From: Euzebya pacifica
Lineage (GTDB): Bacteria > Actinomycetota > Nitriliruptoria > Euzebyales > Euzebyaceae
Reading direction: 5' to 3'
DNA length: 64,000 nt
Assembly (NCBI RefSeq): GCF_003344865.1
Contig: NZ_CP031165.1
Coordinates: 5,647,910 to 5,711,909 of the forward strand
A program made the position numbers and the translations under genes. How positions within the stretch are numbered: position 1 is the stretch's first letter; the number at the start of each line of letters is the position of its first letter. This document shows, piece by piece, positions 17,561 through 26,508 of this stretch. Below the pieces are notes generated by a model that searched no databases, was not told the origin of the DNA, and was given only the letters and a program-made list of their open reading frames with translations.

Positions 17561-18156
17561 ATGGACCGGACAGCGTGGGACGAGCGGTACGCCAGCAAGG
17601 ATTACCTGTGGACCGTGGAGCCCAACCGCTTCGTCCAGCAGCACGTCGCCCAGCTGACGCCCGGTACCGCCATCGACCTGGCCACCGGGGAGGGCCGCAA
17701 CGCCGTGTGGCTCGCAGGCAGGGATGGCAGGTAACGGGCGTTGACTTCTCACCAGCGGGCCTGGACAAGGCCCGCCGCCTGGCGGCCGACCACGACGTCG
17801 ATGTGGAGTGGGTCGAGGCCGACGTGACCGCCTACCAGCCCTCGGAGACCTTCGACCTGGTGCTGGTGGCGTACCTGCAGCTGTCCACGCCGCAACGGGT
17901 GGAGGTGCTGCGGCGCGCGGCGGGCTGGGTCGCGCCCGGCGGCACGATGCTGGTGGTCGCCCACGACAGGTCCAACGTCACCGAGGGGCACGGGGGCCCG
18001 CCCTCCCCGGAGGTCTGCTACGACGTGGACGAGACCGTCGCGGCGCTGGAGGGCCTGACGCCATCGGTGGCCGAGGTGGCCAGGCGGCCTGTGCAGACCG
18101 ATGAGGGGGAGCGCGTGGCCCTCGACACTGTGGTGGTCGCCACGAGGCGTTCCTGA
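17561..18156 (+). pseudogene. class I SAM methyltransferase split by a one-base frameshift
   Basis: From ATG at 17561 (GAGGAG upstream) the frame reads DERYASKDYLWTVEPNRF and IDLATGEGRNAVWLAGR, then stops at 17732. The adjacent frame carries GWQVTGVDFSPAGLDKARRL and continues to VALDTVVVATRRS with a stop at 18154. Joining them restores the motif I-motif II spacing of a Tam/TehB-like methyltransferase. A single G missing from the run AGGG at 17720-17723 repairs it exactly (LAGRGWQV). This is either a recent inactivating deletion or a homopolymer sequencing error. Confidence 0.85.
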
Positions 18157-18257
18157 CCGACGCCGTCCCGAACGACGGCGGCACGGTCGGACAGCAGGGA
18201 GGAGATCGACGAGGTCACGGCGAACTGGGTGTGAAGCCCCTTCTCGTGGAGAACTCG

Positions 18258-19895
18258 ATGCACCGCAACGCCGCCCGTCCCTCGACCATGGCCATGACCC
18301 TCGCGCTGATCGCGATGATCGCCGTGCTGCTGCCAGTCGCCACGCCCGCCGGCGCCCAGCCCGAGGACACCACCCACTGGGAGTTCGACGTGCCGTCGCT
18401 GGACGGCACCATCCTCGACATCGACGTGATCCGGACCGAGGGCACCCCCGTCGACGAGCCACAGCCGGTCATCCTGGTCGTCAGCCCCTACACGCTGCCG
18501 GAGGGCGACGGTCCGTCCTCGCGCTTCGACGACTTCTTCGAGGCCACCGGGGCCCTGGAGCAGGGCTACACCTACGCCATCGCCACGATGCGCGGCTTCG
18601 GCCAGTCCGAGGGCTGCAGCGACTGGGGCGGCCCGGGCGAGCAGATGGACGTCGTCGCCGCCGTCGAGTGGGCCGCGGACCAGGAGTGGTCCAACGGCAA
18701 CGTCGCGTTGCTGGGCAAGTCCTACGACGGCTGGACCGGCCTGATGGGCATGGCCAACCAGCCCGACGGGCTGGCGGCGGTCATCAGCCAGGAGCCCGTC
18801 TTCGACGGCTACCGCTACCTGTACGACGACGGCATCCGCTTCGCCAACTCGCTGGTCACCCCGACGAGCTTCATGACCCTCAGCCCGCCGACGTGCGCGG
18901 TGGAGTTCTACACCGCCCAGCAGGACGACCGTGCCGACTCGGCGTTCTGGCAGCAGCGCGAGCTGATCAACGCCTCCAAGGGCAGCGACGTCCCGCTGTT
19001 CCTGATGCAGGGCTTCCTCGAGCGCAACACCAAGCCCGACGGCGCCTTCGCCTACTGGGAGGGCATCGAGGGGCCCAAGCGCGCGTGGTTCGGCCAGTTC
19101 GACCACGTCCGCGGCACCGACGCCGAGAACTCCCCGTCGGGCTACGCCGTCGGCCGCGCGGACTGGGCCGAGCAGATGATGATCTTCCTCGACGCCTACT
19201 TGAAGGAGGACGCGGCGGCCGAGCAGGCCTGGCTGGACCTTCCGCAGGTGGAGGTGCAGGACAACCAGGGCCGCTACCGGGGCGAGGACGCCTGGCCGCC
19301 CGCCGACGCGGTGGTCCGCACCAGCACCATCAACGGCGGCGCCTACACCGACAACGGGCTGAACTTCGGCTCGCCGACGGGCGCGCTCGTCTCCTTCGGC
19401 ACGGCGCCGGTGACCGGCGACGGGATCTGGTCGATCTCCCAGCCGCTGCCCGGCGACCGACACCTGGCCGGCGAGCCGGTGCTCGACCTGGACCTGGTGG
19501 TCACCGCCCCCCGCACCAACGTGGTCGGCAACGTCTACGACATCGCCCCCGACGGCACCGCCACGCTGGTCAGCCGCGGCGCGGACATGATCCGCCTGCC
19601 CGGCCTGGTCCACCACCGCCTGGAGATGTACGGCCAGGACTGGGTCTTCGCCGAGGGCCACCGGATCGGCGTGCTGATCAGCGGATCCAACGCCGAGTGG
19701 TGGGTCCACGTGCCGACCCAGTCGCCCGTCGCGGTCATCGAGGCGTTCGCCGAGCTGCCCCTGCTGGACACCCCCCGCACCGACTTCGACGCCGGCGGCT
19801 TCGAGACCAGCCGCCTGCGCCAGCACAACAGCTCGACGTTCACCGTCCCGGCCCCGGTGATCACCCTCAACGAGACACCCTTCAACGTCGGCTGA
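18258..19895 (+). CDS. secreted CocE/NonD-family serine hydrolase
   Basis: The protein starts MHRNAARPSTMAMTLALIAM, a signal peptide ending near AGAQ, followed by the X-Pro dipeptidyl-peptidase/CocE fold: ATMRGFGQSEG, the nucleophile in LGKSYDGW, an Asp/His region near FGQFDHVRGT, and a C-terminal jelly-roll domain (from about 340) ending in the usual ISGSNAEWWVHVPTQS. Such enzymes cleave acyl esters or X-Pro peptides. I chose ATG 18258, with GGAG upstream; a GTG at 18231 would add nine residues. It converges on the zinc-ribbon SDR gene with a shared hairpin. Confidence 0.87.
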   Translation: MHRNAARPSTMAMTLALIAMIAVLLPVATPAGAQPEDTTHWEFDVPSLDGTILDIDVIRTEGTPVDEPQPVILVVSPYTLPEGDGPSSRFDDFFEATGALEQGYTYAIATMRGFGQSEGCSDWGGPGEQMDVVAAVEWAADQEWSNGNVALLGKSYDGWTGLMGMANQPDGLAAVISQEPVFDGYRYLYDDGIRFANSLVTPTSFMTLSPPTCAVEFYTAQQDDRADSAFWQQRELINASKGSDVPLFLMQGFLERNTKPDGAFAYWEGIEGPKRAWFGQFDHVRGTDAENSPSGYAVGRADWAEQMMIFLDAYLKEDAAAEQAWLDLPQVEVQDNQGRYRGEDAWPPADAVVRTSTINGGAYTDNGLNFGSPTGALVSFGTAPVTGDGIWSISQPLPGDRHLAGEPVLDLDLVVTAPRTNVVGNVYDIAPDGTATLVSRGADMIRLPGLVHHRLEMYGQDWVFAEGHRIGVLISGSNAEWWVHVPTQSPVAVIEAFAELPLLDTPRTDFDAGGFETSRLRQHNSSTFTVPAPVITLNETPFNVG

Positions 19896-19908
19896 CCAGC
19901 CACGGGAC

Positions 19909-19945
19909 GGTGACGGGGACCCGACCGAGGGCCCCGGGCGTCACC
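19909..19945. terminator. bidirectional hairpin between convergent genes
   Basis: GGTGACG at 19909-19915 pairs with CGTCACC at 19939-19945, with GGG/CCC pairing inside. It lies just after the CocE stop and overlaps the stop of the opposing SDR. No T-run is present. Confidence 0.45.
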
Positions 19946-21521
19946 AGTCGGTGGGTGCGTAGTCCTTGAGGAACTGGCCCCACACGTGGTTGCCCGTGTT
20001 CAGGCCGTCGATGATCGGATCGACGATCCGCGCGGCACCGTCCACGATGTCCAGCGGCGGGTGGAACCGGTGCTCGGCTGTCTTGGCTGCCGCGATGTCC
20101 ACGGGGTCCTCGTCGCTGACCCAGCCGGTGTCGACGCTGTTCATGTTGATCCCCGACTGGCGATAGTCCGTCGCCGAGGTCCGGGTCATCATGTTCAGCG
20201 ACGCCTTGGCCATGTTGGTGTGCGGGTGCTTGGTGGTCTTGCGGGGCCGGTAGAACTGCCCCTCGACCGCCGACACGTTGACGATGTGCTTGTGGCCGCC
20301 GGGTGTCGCCGCCATCAGCGGCTTGAGCCGGGCGTTCAGCACGAACGGGGCGACGGCGTTGACCAGCTGGGTCTCCAGCAGCTCCACCGTTGACACCTCG
20401 TGCAGCTGCAGCCGCCAGGAGTTCCGACCGCGCAGGTCCACCTGCTGCAGGTCCTGGTCGAGCTGGCCCTCGGGGAACATCGTGTCGGTCGTCGGCAGGT
20501 CATCAGGGATCAGGACCGCCTGCGACAGCTCGGCGGCATGGGTCAGGCCAGCCAGCTCGCCGGCCTCCGACGTCGCCGCCAGCGCGTGCTGTTCGACCCC
20601 GTCGCCGATGGCGGTGCGGCTGCGCCACTCCGCCTCGTAGGACCCGACGAGCTGCAGGACCTCTGGCGGAAGCGTCGTCAGCGCCGCCCGCTCGCCGTCG
20701 AGCATGTGCTCGTAGAAGCCCGGTGGGCGACGGACCGTCTGGCACGCGTTGTTGATGATCGCGTCCAGGCGGGTGCGCGTGCTGAGGACGTGCGCGCAGA
20801 ACGCCTCGACGCTCGGCGTGTGGCGGAGGTCCAGGCCGAACACCTCGAGCCGGTGGCCCCAGTCCTCGAAGTCGGCTTCGGCCGCGTAGCGCTTCGCGGC
20901 GTCGCGTGGGAAGCGGGTCGCGACGATCAGCTCGGCGCCGCTGCGGAGCAGCTTGATGCCGGCTTGGTAGCCGATCTTCACGCGACCGCCCGTGAGGAGG
21001 ACGACCATGCCGTCCATGTCGGCGAGCTCGCCGCGCTTGGCGTGGTTCAGGGTCGCGCAGGGCCCGCAGAGCTGGTCGTAGAAGTGGTGGACCTCCCGGT
21101 AGCTGGCCTTGCAGATGTAGCAGTGCTGCGGGTCGAGGGTCTCGCGGAACGGTGGCGTGTCGGGGTCATCGGCGACGTCGTGCTGCTCGAAGCCCGTCGG
21201 TGGGAAGACATCGGGGGTGGCGAAGACAGGCCGGCTGCGCAGCGTGCGGATGCCGGTCTCGGTGAGGATGTCCTCGTCGTGCTTGGTGCGCGCTCGACGG
21301 CGGTTCAGCTGGAGGACCTTGGTGCGCCGCCGGCGGATCTCCGGATCGGGGCAGAACACGTCGCCCGCGGCGTTGCGGAACGCCGCCCGCTCGTCGGCAT
21401 CGAGGGCATCGAGCATGTCCGGGGCGTCGATGACGTCACGCAGCACTGCCATCGCGTCGAGGAGGTCGCGACGGACGTCCTGAGCGGCATCGTCGCGAGG
21501 GGTGGGGTCCACGGGCGCCAT
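19941..21521 (-). CDS. SDR oxidoreductase with N-terminal zinc-ribbon extension
   Basis: The 526-residue protein is about twice the length of a usual SDR. Residues 1-130 are a helical, Arg-rich segment. Residues 134-155 hold C134-x2-C137 and C152-x2-C155, a probable zinc ribbon (CYICKAS, then QLCGPCA). The SDR Rossmann part starts near 174 with LLTGGRVKIGYQAG, an unusual cofactor loop that keeps TGG-x-x-x-G-x-x-x-G. It continues with INNACQTVRR, NVSAVEG and an atypical late catalytic region with TNMAKASLNMMTRTSA. I infer an NAD(P)-dependent oxidoreductase whose extra domain binds metal or a partner. It is close to a TrmH gene on the same strand (30-bp gap). Confidence 0.78.
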   Translation of the reverse strand: MAPVDPTPRDDAAQDVRRDLLDAMAVLRDVIDAPDMLDALDADERAAFRNAAGDVFCPDPEIRRRRTKVLQLNRRRARTKHDEDILTETGIRTLRSRPVFATPDVFPPTGFEQHDVADDPDTPPFRETLDPQHCYICKASYREVHHFYDQLCGPCATLNHAKRGELADMDGMVVLLTGGRVKIGYQAGIKLLRSGAELIVATRFPRDAAKRYAAEADFEDWGHRLEVFGLDLRHTPSVEAFCAHVLSTRTRLDAIINNACQTVRRPPGFYEHMLDGERAALTTLPPEVLQLVGSYEAEWRSRTAIGDGVEQHALAATSEAGELAGLTHAAELSQAVLIPDDLPTTDTMFPEGQLDQDLQQVDLRGRNSWRLQLHEVSTVELLETQLVNAVAPFVLNARLKPLMAATPGGHKHIVNVSAVEGQFYRPRKTTKHPHTNMAKASLNMMTRTSATDYRQSGINMNSVDTGWVSDEDPVDIAAAKTAEHRFHPPLDIVDGAARIVDPIIDGLNTGNHVWGQFLKDYAPTDW

Positions 21522-21550
21522 GTCGACGAGGGTATTGGTCGGGCCCGCGT

Positions 21551-22375
21551 CTACACGATGTCGGTTGGCCGGGTGACGGCGGCCAGGGTGATCGCGGCGG
21601 CGTGCCCGACGTTGAGGGAGTCGACGGCCGGGCTGATGGGGATCCGCACCCGCGTCGTCGCACGGTCCAGGACCTCCCCCGTCAGGCCGGGCCCCTCCGC
21701 CCCCAGCACGATCGCCAGCCGATCCGGCACCGTCGCCCGCCACAGGTCGACCGCGTCATCGCTGGGGGTCATCGCCCATGTCTCGAAGCCCGCGGCATGC
21801 AACGTGTCGAGCGCGTCGGGCCAGGCGTCGCGGGTGGCACGCGCCACCCGCATGTGGAGGATCTCGCCCATGCTGACCCGCACGGTGCGCCGGTGATACG
21901 GGTCGTTGCACGTCGGGTTCAGCAGCATCCCGTCGATGTCGAACGCCCGCGCCGCTCGGGCGATGGCCCCGACGTTCTCGTCGTCGTTGAGGGCTTCGAG
22001 CACGATCAGCCGCCGGGACGTCGCCGCGAGGTGGTCGACGGAGACCAGCGGTTGGCGACGTGCCGAGACGAGCACCGCACGCGGCATGTCGAACCCGACG
22101 ATGTCGCGCATCACCTCGCGCTCGGCCACGTACACGGGCACTCCGTCGAGCTCCGGGCGGGCCATGAACGGCAGGAACCGCTTGACGCGGGAGGGTGACA
22201 GCAACACCGACCGGAACCCGTGGCCGGAATCGATCAGCCGCTCGATCGACACCCACCCCTCCGACAGGAAGTACTCGTCGGACTCCATCCTGCGGCGGGC
22301 AGGCTGATCGTTGATCCGATGGAAGTCCGACACCCGCGGATCTGCCGCGTCCTCGATCGTGGTCGTTCCGGTCAT
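21551..22375 (-). CDS. TrmH-family (SpoU) RNA 2'-O-methyltransferase
   Basis: The SPOUT motifs are clear: ALNDDENVGAIARAARAF (motif 1), VLGAEGPGL (motif 2) and PISPAVDSLNVGHAAAI (motif 3), preceded by an N-terminal domain with RRMESDEYFLSEGWVSIERL as in rRNA-binding SpoU proteins. It methylates a ribose 2'-OH of tRNA or rRNA in the cytoplasm; the target base cannot be read from sequence. I set the start at ATG 22375 (MTGTTTIEDA). It is upstream of the zinc-ribbon SDR, with a 29-bp gap. Confidence 0.88.
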   Translation of the reverse strand: MTGTTTIEDAADPRVSDFHRINDQPARRRMESDEYFLSEGWVSIERLIDSGHGFRSVLLSPSRVKRFLPFMARPELDGVPVYVAEREVMRDIVGFDMPRAVLVSARRQPLVSVDHLAATSRRLIVLEALNDDENVGAIARAARAFDIDGMLLNPTCNDPYHRRTVRVSMGEILHMRVARATRDAWPDALDTLHAAGFETWAMTPSDDAVDLWRATVPDRLAIVLGAEGPGLTGEVLDRATTRVRIPISPAVDSLNVGHAAAITLAAVTRPTDIV

Positions 22376-22721
22376 CGCGTCGACGGTAGCCGGACCCCCT
22401 CCGGCTACCGGCTCGGGGAGGTCAGCGCTGGCAGTCGATGGCGATCGCAAGGGCGTCACACACCTGGTTCATGCCGAGTGGCCAGCCCGTCACCGGTCCC
22501 GACCGCGATCCTGACATCGGACCGCCGCCGTCACTGTGGTGAACAACGGATGTCGAGACAGGCCTGTTCGTCCGCGTCCGGCGACTGGGTGATGAACGTC
22601 GGTGGACGGGTCCGTGACATGGAAGGAGGGGAGGGGGTGGTGGGCGAAGTTCACGGGCATGGGGCCGCCTTCCCCTTCGCTCGTCCGCGGCCCGCCACCC
22701 ACGCCGAAACCGGAGCTATCG
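22376..22721. other. 346-bp gap upstream of the phosphodiester island
   Basis: No convincing gene. One 11-mer, CTGTGGTGAAC at 22534-22544 (reverse complement GTTCACCACAG), matches a single PHO-box unit, but adjacent 11-mers do not match well. It could be a weak PhoP site for the GDPD gene or chance. Promoters for the rightward operon and the leftward TrmH gene must lie here. Confidence 0.4.
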
Positions 22722-23627
22722 ATGTCCCGGAGTTCACTCCTTGCCCTGCTCACCCTGACCCTCCTCGCCGGGGTCGTTCCCGTTGCCGCCGACGGGTCGG
22801 AACCCGTCCGTGACGCCACCGTCATCGCCCACCGCGGCGCGTCCGCCTATGCCCCGGAGAACACCCTTCCCGCCGTCGACCTGGGCATCGACATGGGCGC
22901 CCCGCTGGTCGAGATCGACATCCAGCTGTCGGCCGACCGTGAGATCGTCGTGCTGCACGACACCACGCTGGGCCGCACGACCGACGTCGAGGAAAACCTG
23001 CTGGCCGTCGACCCGCGGCAGCTCTATCCGCACGTGGCGTTCTTCCACTCCGCGGAGCTCGCCGAGCTGGACGCCGGCTGCTGGGGGCGGTTCGCCGACA
23101 GCCAGTACTGCGGCACCCATGTGCCCACCCTGGCCGAGACCCTCGACCTGTTCACCGAGCACCCCGAGGTCGGGCTGCTGATCGAGGTCAAGTCCCCGGC
23201 CGAGCACCCCGGCATCGAGCCGCTGCTGGTCGCCGAGCTCCAAGCCCGCGTCGCCGCCGGTGAGACCAATCCCCACGTCGTCCAGTCCTTCGACTGGCAG
23301 TCGATGCAGCGGTTCGACGTGCTCCAGCAGGACGCGGGTCTGGACTATCCCGTCGGTCTGCTCGGCACCGTCAACGAGGCGGACTTCGGCACCTACGCCT
23401 GGGCTGAGCAGGTCAACCCAAACCACGGGTCGTTGACCACCGAGTACGTCGCCGCGGCCTACGCCGCCGGCTTCAGCGTCAATCCCTACACCGTCAACGA
23501 CGCGTGCCGGATGGTGGCGCTGATCGACGACATCGGCGTTGACGGCGTGATCACCGACCGCCCCGACCTGATGCAGCGGGTCCTCGCGCCCGACACCGCC
23601 ATGCGGGCAACCCTCGACGCCTGCTGA
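22722..23627 (+). CDS. secreted glycerophosphodiester phosphodiesterase
   Basis: ATG at 22722 (GGAG upstream) gives MSRSSLLALLTLTLLAGVVP, a signal peptide ending near VAA. The GDPD TIM barrel follows at once: VIAHRGASAYAPENTLPAV (catalytic His and Arg), EIDIQLSADREIVVLHDTTL (Glu/Asp metal ligands and second His), LIEVKSP and the C-terminal GVDGVITDRPD. At 301 residues it is a single-domain enzyme that should split glycerophosphodiesters to sn-glycerol-3-phosphate and an alcohol outside the membrane, like GlpQ. It is the first gene of a rightward run and a close paralogue of the GDPD half of the fusion at 29.6 kb. Confidence 0.92.
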   Translation: MSRSSLLALLTLTLLAGVVPVAADGSEPVRDATVIAHRGASAYAPENTLPAVDLGIDMGAPLVEIDIQLSADREIVVLHDTTLGRTTDVEENLLAVDPRQLYPHVAFFHSAELAELDAGCWGRFADSQYCGTHVPTLAETLDLFTEHPEVGLLIEVKSPAEHPGIEPLLVAELQARVAAGETNPHVVQSFDWQSMQRFDVLQQDAGLDYPVGLLGTVNEADFGTYAWAEQVNPNHGSLTTEYVAAAYAAGFSVNPYTVNDACRMVALIDDIGVDGVITDRPDLMQRVLAPDTAMRATLDAC

Positions 23628-23681
23628 GCCGCCGACCACGACAAGACGCGAGCCCATGCCTCCTCTCCAAAGGCCCTCCCC

Positions 23682-26468
23682 ATGCGATCCCGCCGAATCG
23701 CGACCCTCGTGGTCGCGCTGCTCGCCCTGCAGTCCGTCAGCACCGCTGGTGCGCAGAACCAGCCCGTCCACCTGCCCGACCCGGCGCTGGGCTCGGGCAC
23801 CCAGGCCACGCACGACTGCCAGCGGGTGCCCAATCCGCAGACCTGGGCCGACGACACGCCGCTCAGCGAGCTGCCCGCCCTCCCGCTATCAACCGAGTAC
23901 ACCGCTGACCCGCTCGTTTCCAGCCACCGTGGTGCCCGCTACTTGGCCCCCGAGAACACCCTGGAGGCCTTCGAGACCGCCATCGCCTACGGCGTGGACG
24001 TCCTGGAAACCGACGTGCGCCGCTCCGCCGACGGGGTGTACGTCGTCATCCACGACACGACGGTTGACCGCACCACTGACGGAACCGGTCCGGTCGACGG
24101 GTTCACCCTCGCCGAACTGAAGGAGCTGGACGCCAGCCAGGTCGACGGCCAGGACTGGTCCGCCCTGTACCCGGATGGCGCGACCATCCCCACGCTCGAG
24201 GAGGTCGCCGCGCTCGCCCGTGACCACGGGGTCGGGCTGGAGCTGGACATGAAGGTGTCCGGCGTGGACGTGCAGCTCGAGGTCGCCGACCTCGTCGCCC
24301 GCCACGGCATCCTCGAGCAGTCGATCTTCAACCACTTCGACATCGCCGTTTCCCAGCGCTACCCCGACGCGGAGTTCATCTACAACCGGGGTGGCGAGCC
24401 CTACGCCACCGCCGAGCGGCCCGGTGCCCTCTACGCGCTGGCCACCGCCACCGAGTACGACGTCTTCGGGTCCCGCTTCGACAAGTTCACCGTCGGGGAC
24501 CTCAACCAGATCCACGACGCCTGCGGCCGCACCGCCGCGCACTCCTATGACTTCAACGCCTCCTCCTTCAACGGGGCCGACGGCCTGGAGGCCGAGCGCG
24601 AGGTGCTCAGGGCCATGCGCCAGCTGCGCATGGGTGCCCAGACCGACCAGCCGGACCTGGCCGCCCAGGAGCTGTCCGGCCCGGTCCACACCGAGCTGAT
24701 CGTCGGTCCGGCCGACGCCACCCCGGGCCGGCTCGCGACGACGCTGGAGGAGGTCGTGGACGGCAGCACCCACAAGCAGGGCGTCGCGCGGGTCGAGCTG
24801 GACGACGGCACCGCCGGGTGGGTCCACAGCTGGAACGAGGGACTGGTCCGCACCGACGACCTCGACGTGCCGCAGGCGATCAACCCCGACGCCATCCCCG
24901 TCGACCTCCGCGCCGCCGGGTTCGACCACATCTCCGACCCCGACGCCCACAACGGCGTCCTGTACGTCCCCATCGAGCAGGGCGACTACGCCGCGATGGA
25001 CCAGAAGGTCGTCCTGTTCGACCCGGCCACCCTGCAACCCCTGCCCGACACGCCGGTCCTGACCCTTCCGATCAGCCACATCGCGTGGCTGTCGGTCACG
25101 CAGGCGCCCGGCGAGGACCCCGTCATCTGGACCACGTCGGACTTCACCGACGTCACCACCGTCCAGCGGTTCTGGGTGCGCGAGGACCACACCGTTGAAC
25201 CGTTCGAGGCCGACCCGCTGGCCGGGATCGAGCTCGACACCACCCTCCAACGCGTCCAGGGCGGCGACGTCGACGCCGACGGGACACTGTGGATCTCCAC
25301 CGACGACGCGGGCAACCGGCTGTTCGCCGTCGACCCCTCCACCGGTGCCACGACCGAGGTCGGATCGATGGGCCACCTCCGCGCCGGTGGCCCCGCCAAC
25401 CTGACCGGACCGGCGCCCGTCGACGACTACGCCAAGGCCGAGGGTGAGGGCATCGACGCCACCCCGCTGCCATCCGGTGACGTGCACACGCTCGCCATCG
25501 ACGCCGTCAGGGGCGTCAGCCACTTCGCCCACTTCGCCCACCGGTCGGTCATGCCGGCCGTCCCGGACGGGCACGCCTGCCTGGTCAACGCCGGCAACGG
25601 CGCACCGATCCCCCACGCCGACCTCGGCGGCGGGGTGACCACCGGCCCCGGCGGCTGCGCCGCGATCCCCGAGGGGGCAGACCCGGCCTTCGTCGGGCAC
25701 GACGGCGCCCTGCCGGCCGGGCAGCACCCCCTCTACCGGGCCCACGCCCACAACGACTACGAACCCCACGACACCAACCGTCGCCCGCTGCTGGACGCGC
25801 TGGACCACGGGTTCACCTCCATCGAGGTCGACGTCTACCTGGTCGGTGACCAGCTGGTCGTCGGGCACGACTACGACGACCTGCGGCCCGGCCGGACCCT
25901 GCAGACCGCCTACCTGGATCCGCTCCGGGACCGCGTCAACAGCTTCGGTGGCGTGTACCGCGCCGACGAGCAGCGCTTCCAGCTGATGATCGACGTCAAG
26001 ACCGAGGCCGAGTCGACGTGGGCGGCGCTGGACCGTGTCCTCGCCGACTACGACGACATCGTGGTCGCCCAGTCCTACGACGAGGTGCTGGTCGACCGGT
26101 CGGTGCAGGTCATCATCTCCGGCAACCGGGCCCGCTCGACGATGGAGGGCCAAGCCGTCCTGTACGCCAACTACGACGGCCGCATCCCCGACGACCTCGA
26201 CGAGTCCGTCCCCGCCGCCTTCATCTCCATGAACAGCCAGAACTACAGCCACCTCGGCTGGGACGGCGAGGGCCAGCCCAGCGCGGCACAGCAGGCAACC
26301 CTGCGCGAGGCCGTCGACCGCTCCCACGCCGCCGGCCGCACCACCCGGTTCTGGGCCTCCCCCCACGACGAACGGGTCTGGCAGTGGTTGTACGACGCCG
26401 GCTCGGACTGGATCAACGCCGACGACCTCGGGCGCCTCGAGACGTTCCTCCGCGCCCAGGGCGACTAA
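23682..26468 (+). CDS. GDPD / propeller-like / AIM6-type double phosphodiesterase
   Basis: A 928-residue exported protein with signal peptide MRSRRIATLVVALLALQSVS. Residues 78-345 are a GDPD domain with His82-Arg, E109-D111 and His124. Residues about 345-680 contain repeats such as VVLFDPATLQPL and GNRLFAVDPSTGATTEVGSM, resembling propeller blades. Residues about 684-928 are a second PI-PLC-like domain of the AIM6/YqgA-like type: YRAHAHNDYE, EVDVYLVGDQLVVGHD and LMIDVKTE. Two phosphodiesterase active sites on one secreted chain suggest processive attack on a polymer or on two linkages in one substrate. It lies 54 bp after the GDPD gene and 40 bp before the NAGPA gene. Confidence 0.87.
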   Translation: MRSRRIATLVVALLALQSVSTAGAQNQPVHLPDPALGSGTQATHDCQRVPNPQTWADDTPLSELPALPLSTEYTADPLVSSHRGARYLAPENTLEAFETAIAYGVDVLETDVRRSADGVYVVIHDTTVDRTTDGTGPVDGFTLAELKELDASQVDGQDWSALYPDGATIPTLEEVAALARDHGVGLELDMKVSGVDVQLEVADLVARHGILEQSIFNHFDIAVSQRYPDAEFIYNRGGEPYATAERPGALYALATATEYDVFGSRFDKFTVGDLNQIHDACGRTAAHSYDFNASSFNGADGLEAEREVLRAMRQLRMGAQTDQPDLAAQELSGPVHTELIVGPADATPGRLATTLEEVVDGSTHKQGVARVELDDGTAGWVHSWNEGLVRTDDLDVPQAINPDAIPVDLRAAGFDHISDPDAHNGVLYVPIEQGDYAAMDQKVVLFDPATLQPLPDTPVLTLPISHIAWLSVTQAPGEDPVIWTTSDFTDVTTVQRFWVREDHTVEPFEADPLAGIELDTTLQRVQGGDVDADGTLWISTDDAGNRLFAVDPSTGATTEVGSMGHLRAGGPANLTGPAPVDDYAKAEGEGIDATPLPSGDVHTLAIDAVRGVSHFAHFAHRSVMPAVPDGHACLVNAGNGAPIPHADLGGGVTTGPGGCAAIPEGADPAFVGHDGALPAGQHPLYRAHAHNDYEPHDTNRRPLLDALDHGFTSIEVDVYLVGDQLVVGHDYDDLRPGRTLQTAYLDPLRDRVNSFGGVYRADEQRFQLMIDVKTEAESTWAALDRVLADYDDIVVAQSYDEVLVDRSVQVIISGNRARSTMEGQAVLYANYDGRIPDDLDESVPAAFISMNSQNYSHLGWDGEGQPSAAQQATLREAVDRSHAAGRTTRFWASPHDERVWQWLYDAGSDWINADDLGRLETFLRAQGD

Positions 26469-26508
26469 CCCCCCCCCCTCTCCACACCTGACAAGGATCC
26501 CCTTCACC

